Assembly (NCBI GenBank): GCA_021158305.1 | Contig: JAGGUU010000066.1 | Coordinates: forward strand, 1-32,995 | DNA: 32,995 nt | Source: Candidatus Bathyarchaeota archaeon | GTDB taxonomy: Archaea; Thermoproteota; Bathyarchaeia; Bathyarchaeales; DTEX01 | Direction of reading: 5' to 3' | Shown: piece by piece, positions 18,039-28,278 of the stretch | Layout: the number at the start of each line of letters is the position of its first letter | Numbering within the stretch: position 1 is the first letter of the stretch | The notes under the pieces: generated by a model | What the model was told of the DNA's origin: nothing | The model's input: the letters and a program-made list of their open reading frames with translations, nothing else | Database searches by the model: none | Translations under genes and position numbers: made by a program

Positions 18039-19079
18039 CTATCTAGAAACTCTACCGGAGGTTATGCCGGCGGCTATCTTCTCAACCTCTTCAATGGAGA
18101 GTATAGCTGCATCTCCGAAGATGGTATGTTTTAGACAGCCACACGCAACTGCGAAGTTTAATACCCTTTGAAGATCGTTGCCGAACTTGAGGAATCCATA
18201 GATCAAGCCGGCAGCGAAGGCATCTCCGCCTCCAACTCTGTCGACGATAGGTATTATATCATATGTCTGCGCCGTATAGAAGTTCTCGCCATCATAAAGT
18301 ACACCCGACCATGTGTTGTGACTTGCACTTATGCTTCCCCGCAGAGTAACAGCGACCTTCTTCAAATTTGGAAACTTCTCCATGAGCTTCTTCGCCACAT
18401 AAAGATATTTTTCCGCTTCAACTCTTCCCCTTAACACATCGACGCCGGGAGCTTTAATTCCGAAGACTTTTTCTGCATCTTCCTCGTTTCCTATAGCTAT
18501 ATCCGCGTACTTAACGAGTTCGCTCATTACCTCGCCTGCTGTTTTACCCCACTTCCACAGCTTACTACGATAGTTTAGATCACATGAAACCGTCAGTCCC
18601 ATGTCTCTGGCTTTTTTAACAGCTTCTAAACATGTTTCAGCGGCTCCCTCGCTTATTGCAGGTGTAATTCCGGTCCAGTGGAACCAGCAAGCATCCGAGA
18701 AGACTTTCTCCCAGTCGATCATCCCTGGCTTGATAGTTGCGAATGAAGAGTTAGCCCTATCATAGATCACTTTGCTTCCTCTCTGAGCAGCTCCTACCTC
18801 CAAGAAATATATGCCTATTCTCTCCCCGCCTCTAATGATCTTGTCCACTCCAACTCCGAACTGGCGTAGATAGTTTATGCAGGCGTCACCAATCTCATGT
18901 GGAGGAAGCCTAGTTACGTAATCAACTGGCACTCCAAAGTTTGCTAAGGCGATAGCTACATTTGCTTCTCCTCCGCCATATATTGCTTCGAAAGACCTAG
19001 CTTGGACAAACCTAAGAAAACCCGGAGGAGAGAGACGAAGCATTATCTCCCCAAACGTCACTACTTTCTTTTGCTTCAT
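18039..19079 (-). CDS. 2-keto-3-deoxygluconate kinase (PfkB family)
   Basis: 346 aa; VVTFGEIMLRLSPPGFLRF, YGGGEANVAIALANFGV, DRVGGGDAFAAGLIYGF. Only 20 nt upstream of the aldolase gene. Confidence 0.88.
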   Translation of the reverse strand: MKQKKVVTFGEIMLRLSPPGFLRFVQARSFEAIYGGGEANVAIALANFGVPVDYVTRLPPHEIGDACINYLRQFGVGVDKIIRGGERIGIYFLEVGAAQRGSKVIYDRANSSFATIKPGMIDWEKVFSDACWFHWTGITPAISEGAAETCLEAVKKARDMGLTVSCDLNYRSKLWKWGKTAGEVMSELVKYADIAIGNEEDAEKVFGIKAPGVDVLRGRVEAEKYLYVAKKLMEKFPNLKKVAVTLRGSISASHNTWSGVLYDGENFYTAQTYDIIPIVDRVGGGDAFAAGLIYGFLKFGNDLQRVLNFAVACGCLKHTIFGDAAILSIEEVEKIAAGITSGRVSR

Positions 19080-19148
19080 ACTAAATGGTTCCTCCGCATC
19101 CCTTTCTGTTCACGCCTTAATTTTATTTTTATTGCTATTTCAGTATTT

Positions 19149-19181
19149 GCTTCAGCGATGCTGCTTAGAAAAGCAGGAAGC
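19149..19181. promoter_or_regulatory. inverted repeat CTGCTT-AGAA-AAGCAG with flanking GCTTC/GAAGC
   Basis: CTGCTT 19161-19166 with AAGCAG 19171-19176; outer GCTTC 19149-19153 with GAAGC 19177-19181. Lies in the kdgK/orphan divergent region. Confidence 0.35.
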
Positions 19182-19245
19182 CCCATTAATCTTTTATCTG
19201 GAAAGATGTAAATATTCCATTTAAGATCCTTTCAAGTGAACTTTA

Positions 19246-19707
19246 ATGAGTAACGATTCTCCTCTAAAAGAGAGGGTCGAGGAAGAATTTAAAGAGGAAG
19301 ATGTAAATCTTAATAGGCTTGTTGAGACTTTGATGGAGAGCTTCTTAAGATCAAATAGCAATTATGGAGCAATAACAGATATAGAGACGGATATCGACCG
19401 AATCTACGATTTAGTTAGAGAATGCATAGAAAAGAGAAAGATGGAAGTTTACGCGCTTAAGATTGACGATCGTATTTTACTCTCTAAGACGAATGAGGAA
19501 TTCAGCGATATCTATGATGTGATAAAGGAATGCTCTGATCTTCAGATCAAGAAGGACATGATTGAGATCTGGGATGATGCAAAGAATAAAATCTTACACT
19601 TGCTAGTTATACCTATTAGGAAGCATTTTCCGTTAAGGTATAAAAGCTCGAGGCAGAAGCTGGAGATTATAAAGAAGATATCATCCATGACGTGGTCTGC
19701 TGATTAA
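19246..19707 (+). CDS. hypothetical protein, no recognised family
   Basis: 153 aa acidic ORF starting ATG, divergent from kdgK. No recognised motif. Confidence 0.55.
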   Translation: MSNDSPLKERVEEEFKEEDVNLNRLVETLMESFLRSNSNYGAITDIETDIDRIYDLVRECIEKRKMEVYALKIDDRILLSKTNEEFSDIYDVIKECSDLQIKKDMIEIWDDAKNKILHLLVIPIRKHFPLRYKSSRQKLEIIKKISSMTWSAD

Positions 19708-19757
19708 TCTCCCTTTTGAATTAAGAAACAGATTAAAAGTTTACCTACGTGAGAAGC

Positions 19758-20195
19758 TTACCTCAAAGGCTTCTCCTTCTTTCCCAGAACCAGCTCCTTG
19801 AGAGAAACACCGTTAACCATGCTAACCTTCCATCTAACTCCTGGAATGTCTCCCATCGCGCCGCCTTGGGAGCCGCCTATTCCCTCAACGATTACTTCGT
19901 CATGCTCATCGACAACGTTTAATGCGCCGTCTCCTGGAAGGAAGGCGGTTATAACTTTCCCATTCTTTATGAGCTGAACGCGGACACATTTCCTTATGGC
20001 ACTGTTTGGCTGCTTACTTTCACGACCAACTTTCTCTAAGACTATTCCGCGGGCCATAGGGGCGCCTTCAAGAGGATCCGATTTAACATCCAGTCTAAGC
20101 TTGCGTCGTTTATAGTCGATGTCACTCCATCTCCACTTCTTCCTATTTAAACGCAATTTCCTAGCAGCAAACATTCCCTTAGGAGACTTGCCCAT
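19758..20195 (-). CDS. rpsL: 30S ribosomal protein uS12
   Basis: 145 aa; [41 protein letters not shown]. Confidence 0.98.
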   Translation of the reverse strand: MGKSPKGMFAARKLRLNRKKWRWSDIDYKRRKLRLDVKSDPLEGAPMARGIVLEKVGRESKQPNSAIRKCVRVQLIKNGKVITAFLPGDGALNVVDEHDEVIVEGIGGSQGGAMGDIPGVRWKVSMVNGVSLKELVLGKKEKPLR

Positions 20196-20292
20196 TTTTG
20201 ATTCTTCCTCTTTAGACTCTATTAATAAAGCAGTGACGAAAAAACATTCTTAAACATTTCTATTTTTCGATGTCATCTACGTGTGGAGATGC

Positions 20293-20733
20293 TTAAAGTA
20301 TGGAAACGTTGCTTATGTCGAAGTATCGTTTAGCTAAGAATCTGATTCTTTCAGCATTCTTTCCATTCTTTCCAATGGCTATTCCCTTATCCCTCGGATC
20401 CACAGAGACAACCGCTATCTTTTTTCCATCAGTCCTCTGAGTTATTCGTATCTCTCTAAGTCTGGCTGGACGCAGAGCGTTCCTTATGAATGTTACTGGA
20501 TTATCAGAGAATTCAATGACTTCATGCTTTTTCCCAGTCATCTTCTCAAGTAGACTGATGTTTTTCCCTCGTTTTCCGATAGCCATACCTGCTTCTCCTT
20601 CTTTCACAACGTAGATTATCCGGTTATTCTCATCGTCTATTATGCAATCTCTCACAGTCGCCCCAGTGATGCTTTCAAATAATGATATGAACTGTAATTC
20701 ACGATTCGTGAATTTTATTCCCTTAGACATCAT
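20293..20733 (-). CDS. nusA: NusA-like KH-domain transcription factor (archaeal type)
   Basis: 146 aa; two KH-like motifs (EAGMAIGKRGKNISLLEKMTGKKHEVI; DKGIAIGKNGKNAERIRFLAKRYF). Confidence 0.95.
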   Translation of the reverse strand: MMSKGIKFTNRELQFISLFESITGATVRDCIIDDENNRIIYVVKEGEAGMAIGKRGKNISLLEKMTGKKHEVIEFSDNPVTFIRNALRPARLREIRITQRTDGKKIAVVSVDPRDKGIAIGKNGKNAERIRFLAKRYFDISNVSIL

Positions 20734-21034
20734 TCTCGCTCGCCACCTTTAATATGTCTGAGTCTCCAGGATCTCTTATGGCTAGAACCGAAACAGAGAA
20801 AGGTTTTCCACAGACTCTACCTAGCTCTATATTATTTCTCGAAGATACAACAAAGGGGATTCTTGAAATTTTACAGTATTTCTCTATATCTTTTCGGATA
20901 TTACCCGGACAGTTAGATGCTAATACTACTAGCCGAACTTTACCAGTCATAACATTTTTTATGGTCGAGTTGGCGCCAAATAATACTTTACCCGTCTTCA
21001 CAGCGACTCCAAGTGCCCGATCAAGATTCACCAC
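20723..21034 (-). CDS. rpl30e: 50S ribosomal protein L30e
   Basis: 103 aa; VKTGKVLFGANSTIKNVMTGKVRLVVLASNCPG. Overlaps rpoA and nusA ends. Confidence 0.94.
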   Translation of the reverse strand: MVNLDRALGVAVKTGKVLFGANSTIKNVMTGKVRLVVLASNCPGNIRKDIEKYCKISRIPFVVSSRNNIELGRVCGKPFSVSVLAIRDPGDSDILKVASENDV

Positions 21035-24000
21035 TGGACTTCACCTCACTGCTTTTTGATGGCATAGCGGACATGTAAATGTCGACTAATCCTGTACCTA
21101 TGGGAATGAATTGGCCAACTATTACATTCTCGGTGACGCCTTTAAGATTATCGGTTTCTCCTCTAACAGCGGCTTCGACAATATTTGGAACGGTTATCTC
21201 GAATGCTGCTCGAGCAAGTACGCTTGCCTTCTCTCCGCTTACTCCATGTCTACCTATCTGTCTAACCTCGCCAGTCGCGGTCATAATATCCGCTACGAGC
21301 ATTATATGTCGAATGTCCACGTCAAGACCCTGCTCTTCAAGCACTGATGATGCTTCTCTTATAAGAGCGTTTCTGGCAGCCTCTATTCCAAGAGTCTCCG
21401 CGATTTCATGAATGTTGTTAGTAGTTGTTCTCGTCGGATCGACTCCTTCGACCTCAAGAACTTTTGGCAGGTTTGAGCCATCCGTCCTTATGATCCATCT
21501 TCCCTCCTCCTCAGACACGAGTATTCTTTTGATTCCTGGAATTCCCTTAATGCGCATTGATGATATCTGACTTAGAAGTCTCTTTGGATCTACAGGTTTC
21601 TTCGAGTCGACGAAGATTTTATTATCTTCCACCTTTACAAGATACTTTTGTTTCTCTAGAACCTCAACTAAATCATTCATCGTTACGCCTCTCTCCCTCA
21701 TCTTCGCCGGATCTGTCTCTATTATTATTCCTCCAGTCTCCGGATTGATGAAGACCTCAGAGGCTACGTCTTCAACAGTCGTGTGGAGAATCCTCCGCGC
21801 AACTTCTGTCGCCTTCTCTCTGCTCTTGCCATACTCTTCATTTAAGTAGATCGTCATGATCGGTGTTGATGGTTCCCTTCTCGCATCAACTATCTCGATG
21901 AGGCGCGGTAAACCTATCGTTACGTTCATTTCTCTAACACCTGCGTAATGGAAGGTTCTTAGGGTCATCTGAGTGCCGGGTTCACCGATCGATTGAGCTG
22001 CCACTATTCCAATAGCCTCTCCCGGCTCAACGAGAGAACGCTTGTAGTGTTCAACTGTTGATCTGATAGCCAAGTCTGCTCCCTTTGCACTTAACTTTGC
22101 ACGTGAAAGGTTCGTTCTGAGCTCATCTAGAAGTAAAGGTGTCAGCTGGTTCTTCACTTTTTCTAGGCTTTTCTCGATATATTCTTTAGAGGCTGGTTTT
22201 CTCCCTTCATCGATCAGCTTTATCTGATCGACAAGCCGCGCAACGTTTACCGCCTTTCCATGATCGCTCTTCGCAGGGTCAACTCCATCTTCTCCATACT
22301 TAAACTGTATGATATCTCCAGTCGAGTTTCTGACGGTGCCGTCATATTCGACTCTAAGATGCTCCATCGCGTTTATCAGCCTTCTCTGCATGTACCCGCT
22401 CTGCTGGGTTCGCACAGCAGTGTCCACAAGTCCCTCACGACCACCCATAGCATGGAAGAAGAACTCCACGGGATCCAGTCCATCACGATAAGATGAGTAG
22501 ACAAAGCCACGGGCTTTCGGCGAAGCATCTCCAACTTTAAAGTGTGGAAGAGCCCTGTTCATGTAGCCTCTCATAATTCTTTTGCCACGTACTGACTGTT
22601 GTCCCAGACATGCGGACATCTGACCTATATTGATCGTGGAGCCTCTAGCTCCGCTTCTCGTCATTATCACCCCAGCGTTATTCATGCTTAGATCAGCATC
22701 GGCTATGTCTCCAGCCTTAGTTCTAGCCTTAGCTAATTCGTTCATAACGTAGATCTCGAATGAGTCCTCAAGGGTTAATCCTGGAAGCCGCTCCAGCGTT
22801 CCTTTACGTAGCTGCTCGGTGAATTCTGAAACCTTCTTTTCAGCGATGCTTATCACCTCTCTGATCTTCTTCTTGGCTTCTGAGGATAGGTTCAGTTCTT
22901 CGTAGGAGAAGGAAAAGCCGCGCATAGTTATGAATCGGGTGAGAAGCTTACTTATGCTATTGAGGAATCTCCTCGCAGCCTCAGTTCCATAATCTTTTAT
23001 AAGTCTATGCAGAATGCTTTCGGACTTTTCAGCTCCTATAGAGTTTTTATCTATTACTCCGCATATCAGCTCTCCGTTCTTTATAACTACGTATGCATCA
23101 TATGGGCATTTCTCACGTAGGCAAACATCACAGTTTCTGCATATGCTGGCCTTGAGAGAGTAGCTGAAGTCCTTAGGGAGAAAGAGGCTGAATATCTGCT
23201 TGCCAGTCCATAGCTCTTGAGGCTTCTTTATCGCTGGCTCAGGAATCTCCCCCTCGTATCCAGCCGCCATCAAAAGCTTGCAGACTTCCTTTTTAGTGAG
23301 AAGTGTGGATTTTCGGGTGAGGAGATAAGCAGCCGTTATGAAGTCTCTGATAGCACCTATTATTGGACCGCCGAATCTTGGAGAGAGAATATGATCCTGA
23401 ACCTGCATTAGGATTCGAGCTTCAGTCTGAGCCTCTTCGCTCTGGGGGACATGCAGGTTCATTTCGTCTCCGTCGAAATCCGCGTTATATGGCGGGCAGA
23501 CGCAGAGGTGAAGACGGAAAGTCTTGTAGGGGAGAACTTTAACGTAATGCGCCATTATAGACATGCGATGAAGGGACGGCTGCCTATTGAATATTACTAT
23601 GTCTCCGTCTCGCAGATGCCTCTCAACAATGAATCCGGGCTCTAGAGACTCGGCAATCTTCTCTCTATCAATAACGAATTCTAGCCTAACTCGCTTGCCG
23701 TCTGGTCTTATAAGGTAAAGAGCTCCAGGATACTTTTCCGGCCCGTTGATAATTAGCTTTCTCATCTCCTCAATATTCCATGGAGTAACCTTTTCTGGAA
23801 CAGAAAGCTTCCTAGCTATTTCTAGGGGAACTCCAACCTCATTGATATCTAGGTTTGGATCTGGACTTATAACTGTACGCGCTGAGAAATCAACGCGTTT
23901 TCCGGATAGATTTGTTCTGAATCTTCCTTCTTTCCCCTTAAGCCGTTGCGATAGAGTCTTCAAAGCTCGTCCTGAGCGATGCCTAGCTGGAGGGATACCG

Positions 24001-24860
24001 GAGGATTCATTATTGAAATAGGTTGTTACGTGATACTCAAGGAGCTCTGTTAAGTCTTGAATTATAAGTGTTGGAGCTCCAGCTTCCAAGTTCTCTTTGA
24101 GCCTTTCATTTATTCTAATGACATCTACAAGTTTGTGGGTAAGATCGTCCTCAGATCTTATTCCAGACTCTAGGGTGATCGATGGTCTAACATAGACTGG
24201 TGGGACTGGAAGAACTTGAAGTATCATCCATTCTGGACGAGCGTGCTCAGGATCGTATCCTAGAATCTTTAGATCTTCATCGGGTATTCTCTCAAATCTT
24301 TCCCTTATCATGCTTGCGGTTAGCCGCTGCACGCCTTTTTCCGTATGTTCATAGAAGATCGTAGGCTTAACGAATTCTATCTTGTATTGTTTCGCCCCGC
24401 AGTGGGGACACTGCATTATTGATTTAGCATGCTCAAGAAGATTGCGGTAAAAGGAGCCCGGAACCTCTCCAAGTAGCTTCTTGATCTCCTCACTCTGAGC
24501 CTTAGCCTTCGATATATTTTTATCGTCAAGCAGGATTCTGCCGCAGTTTCTACAGAACGCTTGAAGGAAGTCGTGAATATTCTTAGTGAATTCGACATGT
24601 ATTATTGGAACAGCCAGTTCAATGTGGCCAAAGTGACCCGGGCACTTTGTCGCTGTGTTACCACATGTCCCGCATCTTTGCCCCGGCTCCAGAACCCCGA
24701 GTCTATTATCCATCAGCCCTGAGGGTATCACTGCTCCGTCTTCATCATACGTATCCGCCGTTTTTATCTCCGCAACTGAAAGCTTACGTATCTCCTGAGG
24801 GGAGAGTATTCCGAAACGGATGGCGTCAATAACTTTTCCGTAAGATTCCTCAACCGCCAT
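21021..24860 (-). CDS. rpoA: DNA-directed RNA polymerase subunit A, unsplit (A' plus A'')
   Basis: 1279 aa continuous ORF with NADFDGDEMNLHVPQ (active site, A') and VEPGEAIGIVAAQSIGEPGTQMTLRTFHYAGV (A''). Confidence 0.98.
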   Translation of the reverse strand: MAVEESYGKVIDAIRFGILSPQEIRKLSVAEIKTADTYDEDGAVIPSGLMDNRLGVLEPGQRCGTCGNTATKCPGHFGHIELAVPIIHVEFTKNIHDFLQAFCRNCGRILLDDKNISKAKAQSEEIKKLLGEVPGSFYRNLLEHAKSIMQCPHCGAKQYKIEFVKPTIFYEHTEKGVQRLTASMIRERFERIPDEDLKILGYDPEHARPEWMILQVLPVPPVYVRPSITLESGIRSEDDLTHKLVDVIRINERLKENLEAGAPTLIIQDLTELLEYHVTTYFNNESSGIPPARHRSGRALKTLSQRLKGKEGRFRTNLSGKRVDFSARTVISPDPNLDINEVGVPLEIARKLSVPEKVTPWNIEEMRKLIINGPEKYPGALYLIRPDGKRVRLEFVIDREKIAESLEPGFIVERHLRDGDIVIFNRQPSLHRMSIMAHYVKVLPYKTFRLHLCVCPPYNADFDGDEMNLHVPQSEEAQTEARILMQVQDHILSPRFGGPIIGAIRDFITAAYLLTRKSTLLTKKEVCKLLMAAGYEGEIPEPAIKKPQELWTGKQIFSLFLPKDFSYSLKASICRNCDVCLREKCPYDAYVVIKNGELICGVIDKNSIGAEKSESILHRLIKDYGTEAARRFLNSISKLLTRFITMRGFSFSYEELNLSSEAKKKIREVISIAEKKVSEFTEQLRKGTLERLPGLTLEDSFEIYVMNELAKARTKAGDIADADLSMNNAGVIMTRSGARGSTINIGQMSACLGQQSVRGKRIMRGYMNRALPHFKVGDASPKARGFVYSSYRDGLDPVEFFFHAMGGREGLVDTAVRTQQSGYMQRRLINAMEHLRVEYDGTVRNSTGDIIQFKYGEDGVDPAKSDHGKAVNVARLVDQIKLIDEGRKPASKEYIEKSLEKVKNQLTPLLLDELRTNLSRAKLSAKGADLAIRSTVEHYKRSLVEPGEAIGIVAAQSIGEPGTQMTLRTFHYAGVREMNVTIGLPRLIEIVDARREPSTPIMTIYLNEEYGKSREKATEVARRILHTTVEDVASEVFINPETGGIIIETDPAKMRERGVTMNDLVEVLEKQKYLVKVEDNKIFVDSKKPVDPKRLLSQISSMRIKGIPGIKRILVSEEEGRWIIRTDGSNLPKVLEVEGVDPTRTTTNNIHEIAETLGIEAARNALIREASSVLEEQGLDVDIRHIMLVADIMTATGEVRQIGRHGVSGEKASVLARAAFEITVPNIVEAAVRGETDNLKGVTENVIVGQFIPIGTGLVDIYMSAMPSKSSEVKSSGES

Positions 24861-24862
24861 CT

Positions 24863-27800
24863 TTATGCCCTCTCTTTAAGAATTAATCTCGGAGAGATAC
24901 AGAGACTCATAAGCTCTTGGAGTAGAAGTTTAAAGGCGTATGAGACTTGAACAGGGGAGATCTTCGCCTTTTCTCCGCAGATTCTACAGACGTATTTTCG
25001 CTGCCTCATGTCATAATATGCGATGTAACCGCAGTTCTCACATACGTAAAGCGTGTATTTGTCTGATTCTTCTAGAAGCCTATCATGGAGCAGCATTGCT
25101 GCTCCATGCCCAATTAGGCAGTCTCGCTCCATCTCTCCGAATCTTAATCCTCCACCTCTAGCACGCCCCTCAGTTGGCTGCCTAGTTAACATCTGAACTT
25201 GACCTCTCGCCCTCGCGTGAATCTTGTCAGAAACCATGTGATGAAGCTTCTGATAATAGATTACTCCCATGAATATCTCGGCCTCATACTTCTCCCCTGT
25301 CACGCCATCATAGAGAACTTCTCGGCCGGTATAACTGAAGCCTAAGTCGATGAGCGCCTTCTTAAGCGCATTTCCCTTCACACCTGCAAATGGAGTTCCA
25401 TCGATTATTTTTCCTTGCGCTGCACCTACCTTTCCAGCGAGTGATTCTAAGAACTGACCGATAGTCATTCTGGACGGGAAGGCATGTGGATTTATTATGA
25501 TGTCAGGAACCATCCCGTCAACGCTGAAGGGCATATCTTCCTGGGGAACTATCATACCTATGACTCCTTTTTGGCCATGGCGAGAAGCAAATTTATCCCC
25601 TATTTCTGGGACACGTTCATCCCTCACTCTAACTTTAACGAGCTTGTTTCCCTCATTTGTTTCTGATAGAAAGACAGCGTCAACTATTCCCTTCTCTGAG
25701 GGCCTCATATTAACTGAGGAATCCCTCATACTTGGACCTCTTATTTCGAACTCTTTATATTCTTCGAGGAAACGCGGCGGACTGACCCGCCCTATAAGGA
25801 CGTCTCCTCCAGAGACTTCGGATTCAACACCGACTATGCCGTCCTCCTCTAGGAAGCGGTAATACTGCTCTCCGCGGTATCCTCGGATTCCAGGCTCCGG
25901 TATCTTAATCTCATCTCTTAATCCCCCTAAATAGTGGAGACATTCAGCCTCGTAAATCCTGTAGAAGGTCGACCGCGCAAGTCCCCTTTCTATAGAAGCC
26001 TTGTTAAATATTAGAGCATCCTCCATGTTATATCCTTCAAATGAAAGCACGGCTACTATGCAGTTTTGTCCGGAGGGACGGAGATTATAGCCTATAACCT
26101 CCATCGGCTTAGTCTGCACTATTGGCACTTGCGGGTAATGAAGTATGTGAGCGCGCGAATCGACTCTGAACGGAAAGTTTGACGCGTAAATGCCTAGAGC
26201 TTGCTTTGCCATTGCCGATTCATAGGAATTACGTGGAGATTGATTATGCTCAGCATATGGTATGAGAGAGGCACATATTCCAAGAATCGAATAGGGCGTT
26301 ATCTCTAGATGCGTATGCTCCGGGGTTACGTCTTTGGGATCAAGAGCTATCAGCGCGTTCTCCTCTTCTTCCGCATCCAAGTATTCGATGATGCCGCGTT
26401 TTATAAGGTCCTCCCACTTCCATTCTCCATTTTTAACCTTTTCTATCTCTTCAGGTCCTAACTTTGGCTTACCATTCTCGACAATTATAAGCGCTCGCCT
26501 AACTCTTCCCTCGTCGCAGTTCACATAAACTTCATCATTACTTCCATTAATCTTAGAGAAGTATGCAATGTTTATTTCAGAGGAGATCTCCCCTCTCCTT
26601 CTAGCTTCCCTTAATTCTTTCACAAGCTTGCGCGGAGAAACGTGATATCCGATTGGGCAGCCGTCGACGAAGACTTTAGCTCCGAAGAGCTTCAACTCTC
26701 CGCTTGCCTCAGCAAGCGGGACTACTCCTCTTTCATAGAGCATCCGTTTAACTTTTTCTGGGTCATAGCCTACTGAGATCACTGCTGAAAGAGCGAGATT
26801 CTTAACTAATCCGCAATTTGCGCCTTCAGGAGTTTCATTTGGACAGAGTCTGCCCCAATGGGTAGCGTGGAGATCGCGGGCTTCAAAGTTGGGCTGGCTT
26901 CGGCTGAGGGGGGATTGAAGTCTCCTAAGATGGCTGAAAGTAGATATCATATTAGTTCTGTCCAGAAGCTGCGTTATCCCTACGCGTCCCCTACCCCAAT
27001 TTCCGGTTGCAAGTGAGTGCTGAATCTTATCAGTAACTATTCCAGGCCTAACGGCTATTGATATGCCAAGCATTCTTCTTCTCGCACCCATTCTTTCCAG
27101 CTGGTACTTGATGTCGCGGCAGAGATTTCTGAATGCAACTCGGAATAGATCGGATAGCAGGGGACCAGCGAGCCTTAAGCGTTTATTCTTGAAATGATCT
27201 TTGTCATCCGGCTTCCGTCTTCCAAGCTTCAGTTCTATAGCTCGACGAGCCATTTCTCCTAAGAAGAAGGCTTTTTCTCTCCTCGACTCCTTAGTTCTCC
27301 CAATGTGGGGAAGAAGATTCTTGTCAATTATGTTTTCAGCTTTTACTAGACGATAACTTTTTATTTGACCATAGGCAGCCCTATTTCCAATATATAAGAG
27401 GGCGTCCTCAACCGTATCGACGCCTTCAGCGGCATCAAATGACGCTTCTAGCTCGCTTTGAACGGCCTCGTCAAGTGAGACTGCTTCAGCTATCTCTCTA
27501 TCCGATTCTAGACCGAGTGCTCTCATAAGTATAACGAACGGAATCTCCGTTGATATTCCAGGAACCGACACGTTTATGCGCCCATTGGATTTAATGCGTA
27601 ATTCAATCCTTGCCCTAAATCCTATGGTTGTGGAGAAAACTTTAGCCTCATATACCGGGCTAGCTCCACTCGTATCTATGTCTGTGAGAATACGATTCGG
27701 AGCTAAGTCCTCGATTGCCACAATTACTCGCTCAGAGCCGTTGATTATGAAGTATCCTCCCGGATCTAGTGGATCCTCTCCATGTCTTATTAGATCCTCC

Positions 27801-28234
27801 TCCGAAAGTCCAGAGAGGAGGCAAAACTTGGATTTCAGCATGACAGGCAAGTCACCAATGTAGACTAGCTCCTTTAAATCTGTGCGTTCTCTTCCATCTA
27901 TTATCGGCGTCATCTCCACGGATAAAGGCATGGCATACGTGAGATTTCTCAATCGAGCCTCCATGGGATATATCTCGTGACGTGTTCCGTCAACCTCAGT
28001 TACGTAGGGACCGTAGATCACATCGTTCTCAACTTCTCTAACTATGAAAACTCGACCAAACTTTATCTTGTATGGACCTTCTGGAACCTCTATGTCTATC
28101 CCGCCTACCTCATCAATAACTTGTTGAAGCCCATGCTCCACAAATTCATTATAGGAGTCCAGATGCTGTCTAACAAGTCCCTTCTCCTCAAACATCGCCT
28201 TTTGTATGAGGAATGCATCTTCTGGACTAATCAA
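24863..28234 (-). CDS. rpoB: DNA-directed RNA polymerase subunit B, unsplit
   Basis: 1123 aa; GYFIINGSERVIVAIEDLAPNRI, NCGLVKNLALSA, GDKFASRHGQKGVIG, C-terminal CENCGYIAYYDMRQRKYVCRICGEKAKI. Confidence 0.98.
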   Translation of the reverse strand: MISPEDAFLIQKAMFEEKGLVRQHLDSYNEFVEHGLQQVIDEVGGIDIEVPEGPYKIKFGRVFIVREVENDVIYGPYVTEVDGTRHEIYPMEARLRNLTYAMPLSVEMTPIIDGRERTDLKELVYIGDLPVMLKSKFCLLSGLSEEDLIRHGEDPLDPGGYFIINGSERVIVAIEDLAPNRILTDIDTSGASPVYEAKVFSTTIGFRARIELRIKSNGRINVSVPGISTEIPFVILMRALGLESDREIAEAVSLDEAVQSELEASFDAAEGVDTVEDALLYIGNRAAYGQIKSYRLVKAENIIDKNLLPHIGRTKESRREKAFFLGEMARRAIELKLGRRKPDDKDHFKNKRLRLAGPLLSDLFRVAFRNLCRDIKYQLERMGARRRMLGISIAVRPGIVTDKIQHSLATGNWGRGRVGITQLLDRTNMISTFSHLRRLQSPLSRSQPNFEARDLHATHWGRLCPNETPEGANCGLVKNLALSAVISVGYDPEKVKRMLYERGVVPLAEASGELKLFGAKVFVDGCPIGYHVSPRKLVKELREARRRGEISSEINIAYFSKINGSNDEVYVNCDEGRVRRALIIVENGKPKLGPEEIEKVKNGEWKWEDLIKRGIIEYLDAEEEENALIALDPKDVTPEHTHLEITPYSILGICASLIPYAEHNQSPRNSYESAMAKQALGIYASNFPFRVDSRAHILHYPQVPIVQTKPMEVIGYNLRPSGQNCIVAVLSFEGYNMEDALIFNKASIERGLARSTFYRIYEAECLHYLGGLRDEIKIPEPGIRGYRGEQYYRFLEEDGIVGVESEVSGGDVLIGRVSPPRFLEEYKEFEIRGPSMRDSSVNMRPSEKGIVDAVFLSETNEGNKLVKVRVRDERVPEIGDKFASRHGQKGVIGMIVPQEDMPFSVDGMVPDIIINPHAFPSRMTIGQFLESLAGKVGAAQGKIIDGTPFAGVKGNALKKALIDLGFSYTGREVLYDGVTGEKYEAEIFMGVIYYQKLHHMVSDKIHARARGQVQMLTRQPTEGRARGGGLRFGEMERDCLIGHGAAMLLHDRLLEESDKYTLYVCENCGYIAYYDMRQRKYVCRICGEKAKISPVQVSYAFKLLLQELMSLCISPRLILKERA

Positions 28235-28278
28235 TTCATATCAACCTCTTCAAGCAGTCTCGATTAGACTTCACCCTC

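Noticed and set aside
17174-18434. Plus-strand ORFs over the aldolase and kdgK genes (including the 194-aa 17174-17758)
   Set aside because: Antisense shadows of two well-supported genes, despite the length of the 194-aa frame.
23080-23190. CRNCDVCLREKC cysteine cluster in rpoA as a novel metal site
   Set aside because: A Cys cluster followed by PYDAYVVIKNGEL at this position is, to my recollection, common in archaeal RpoA1; not evidently new.
21079-28267. Numerous opposite-strand or out-of-frame ORFs over rpoA and rpoB
   Set aside because: Shadow ORFs opposite highly conserved RNA polymerase genes; no independent coding signal.
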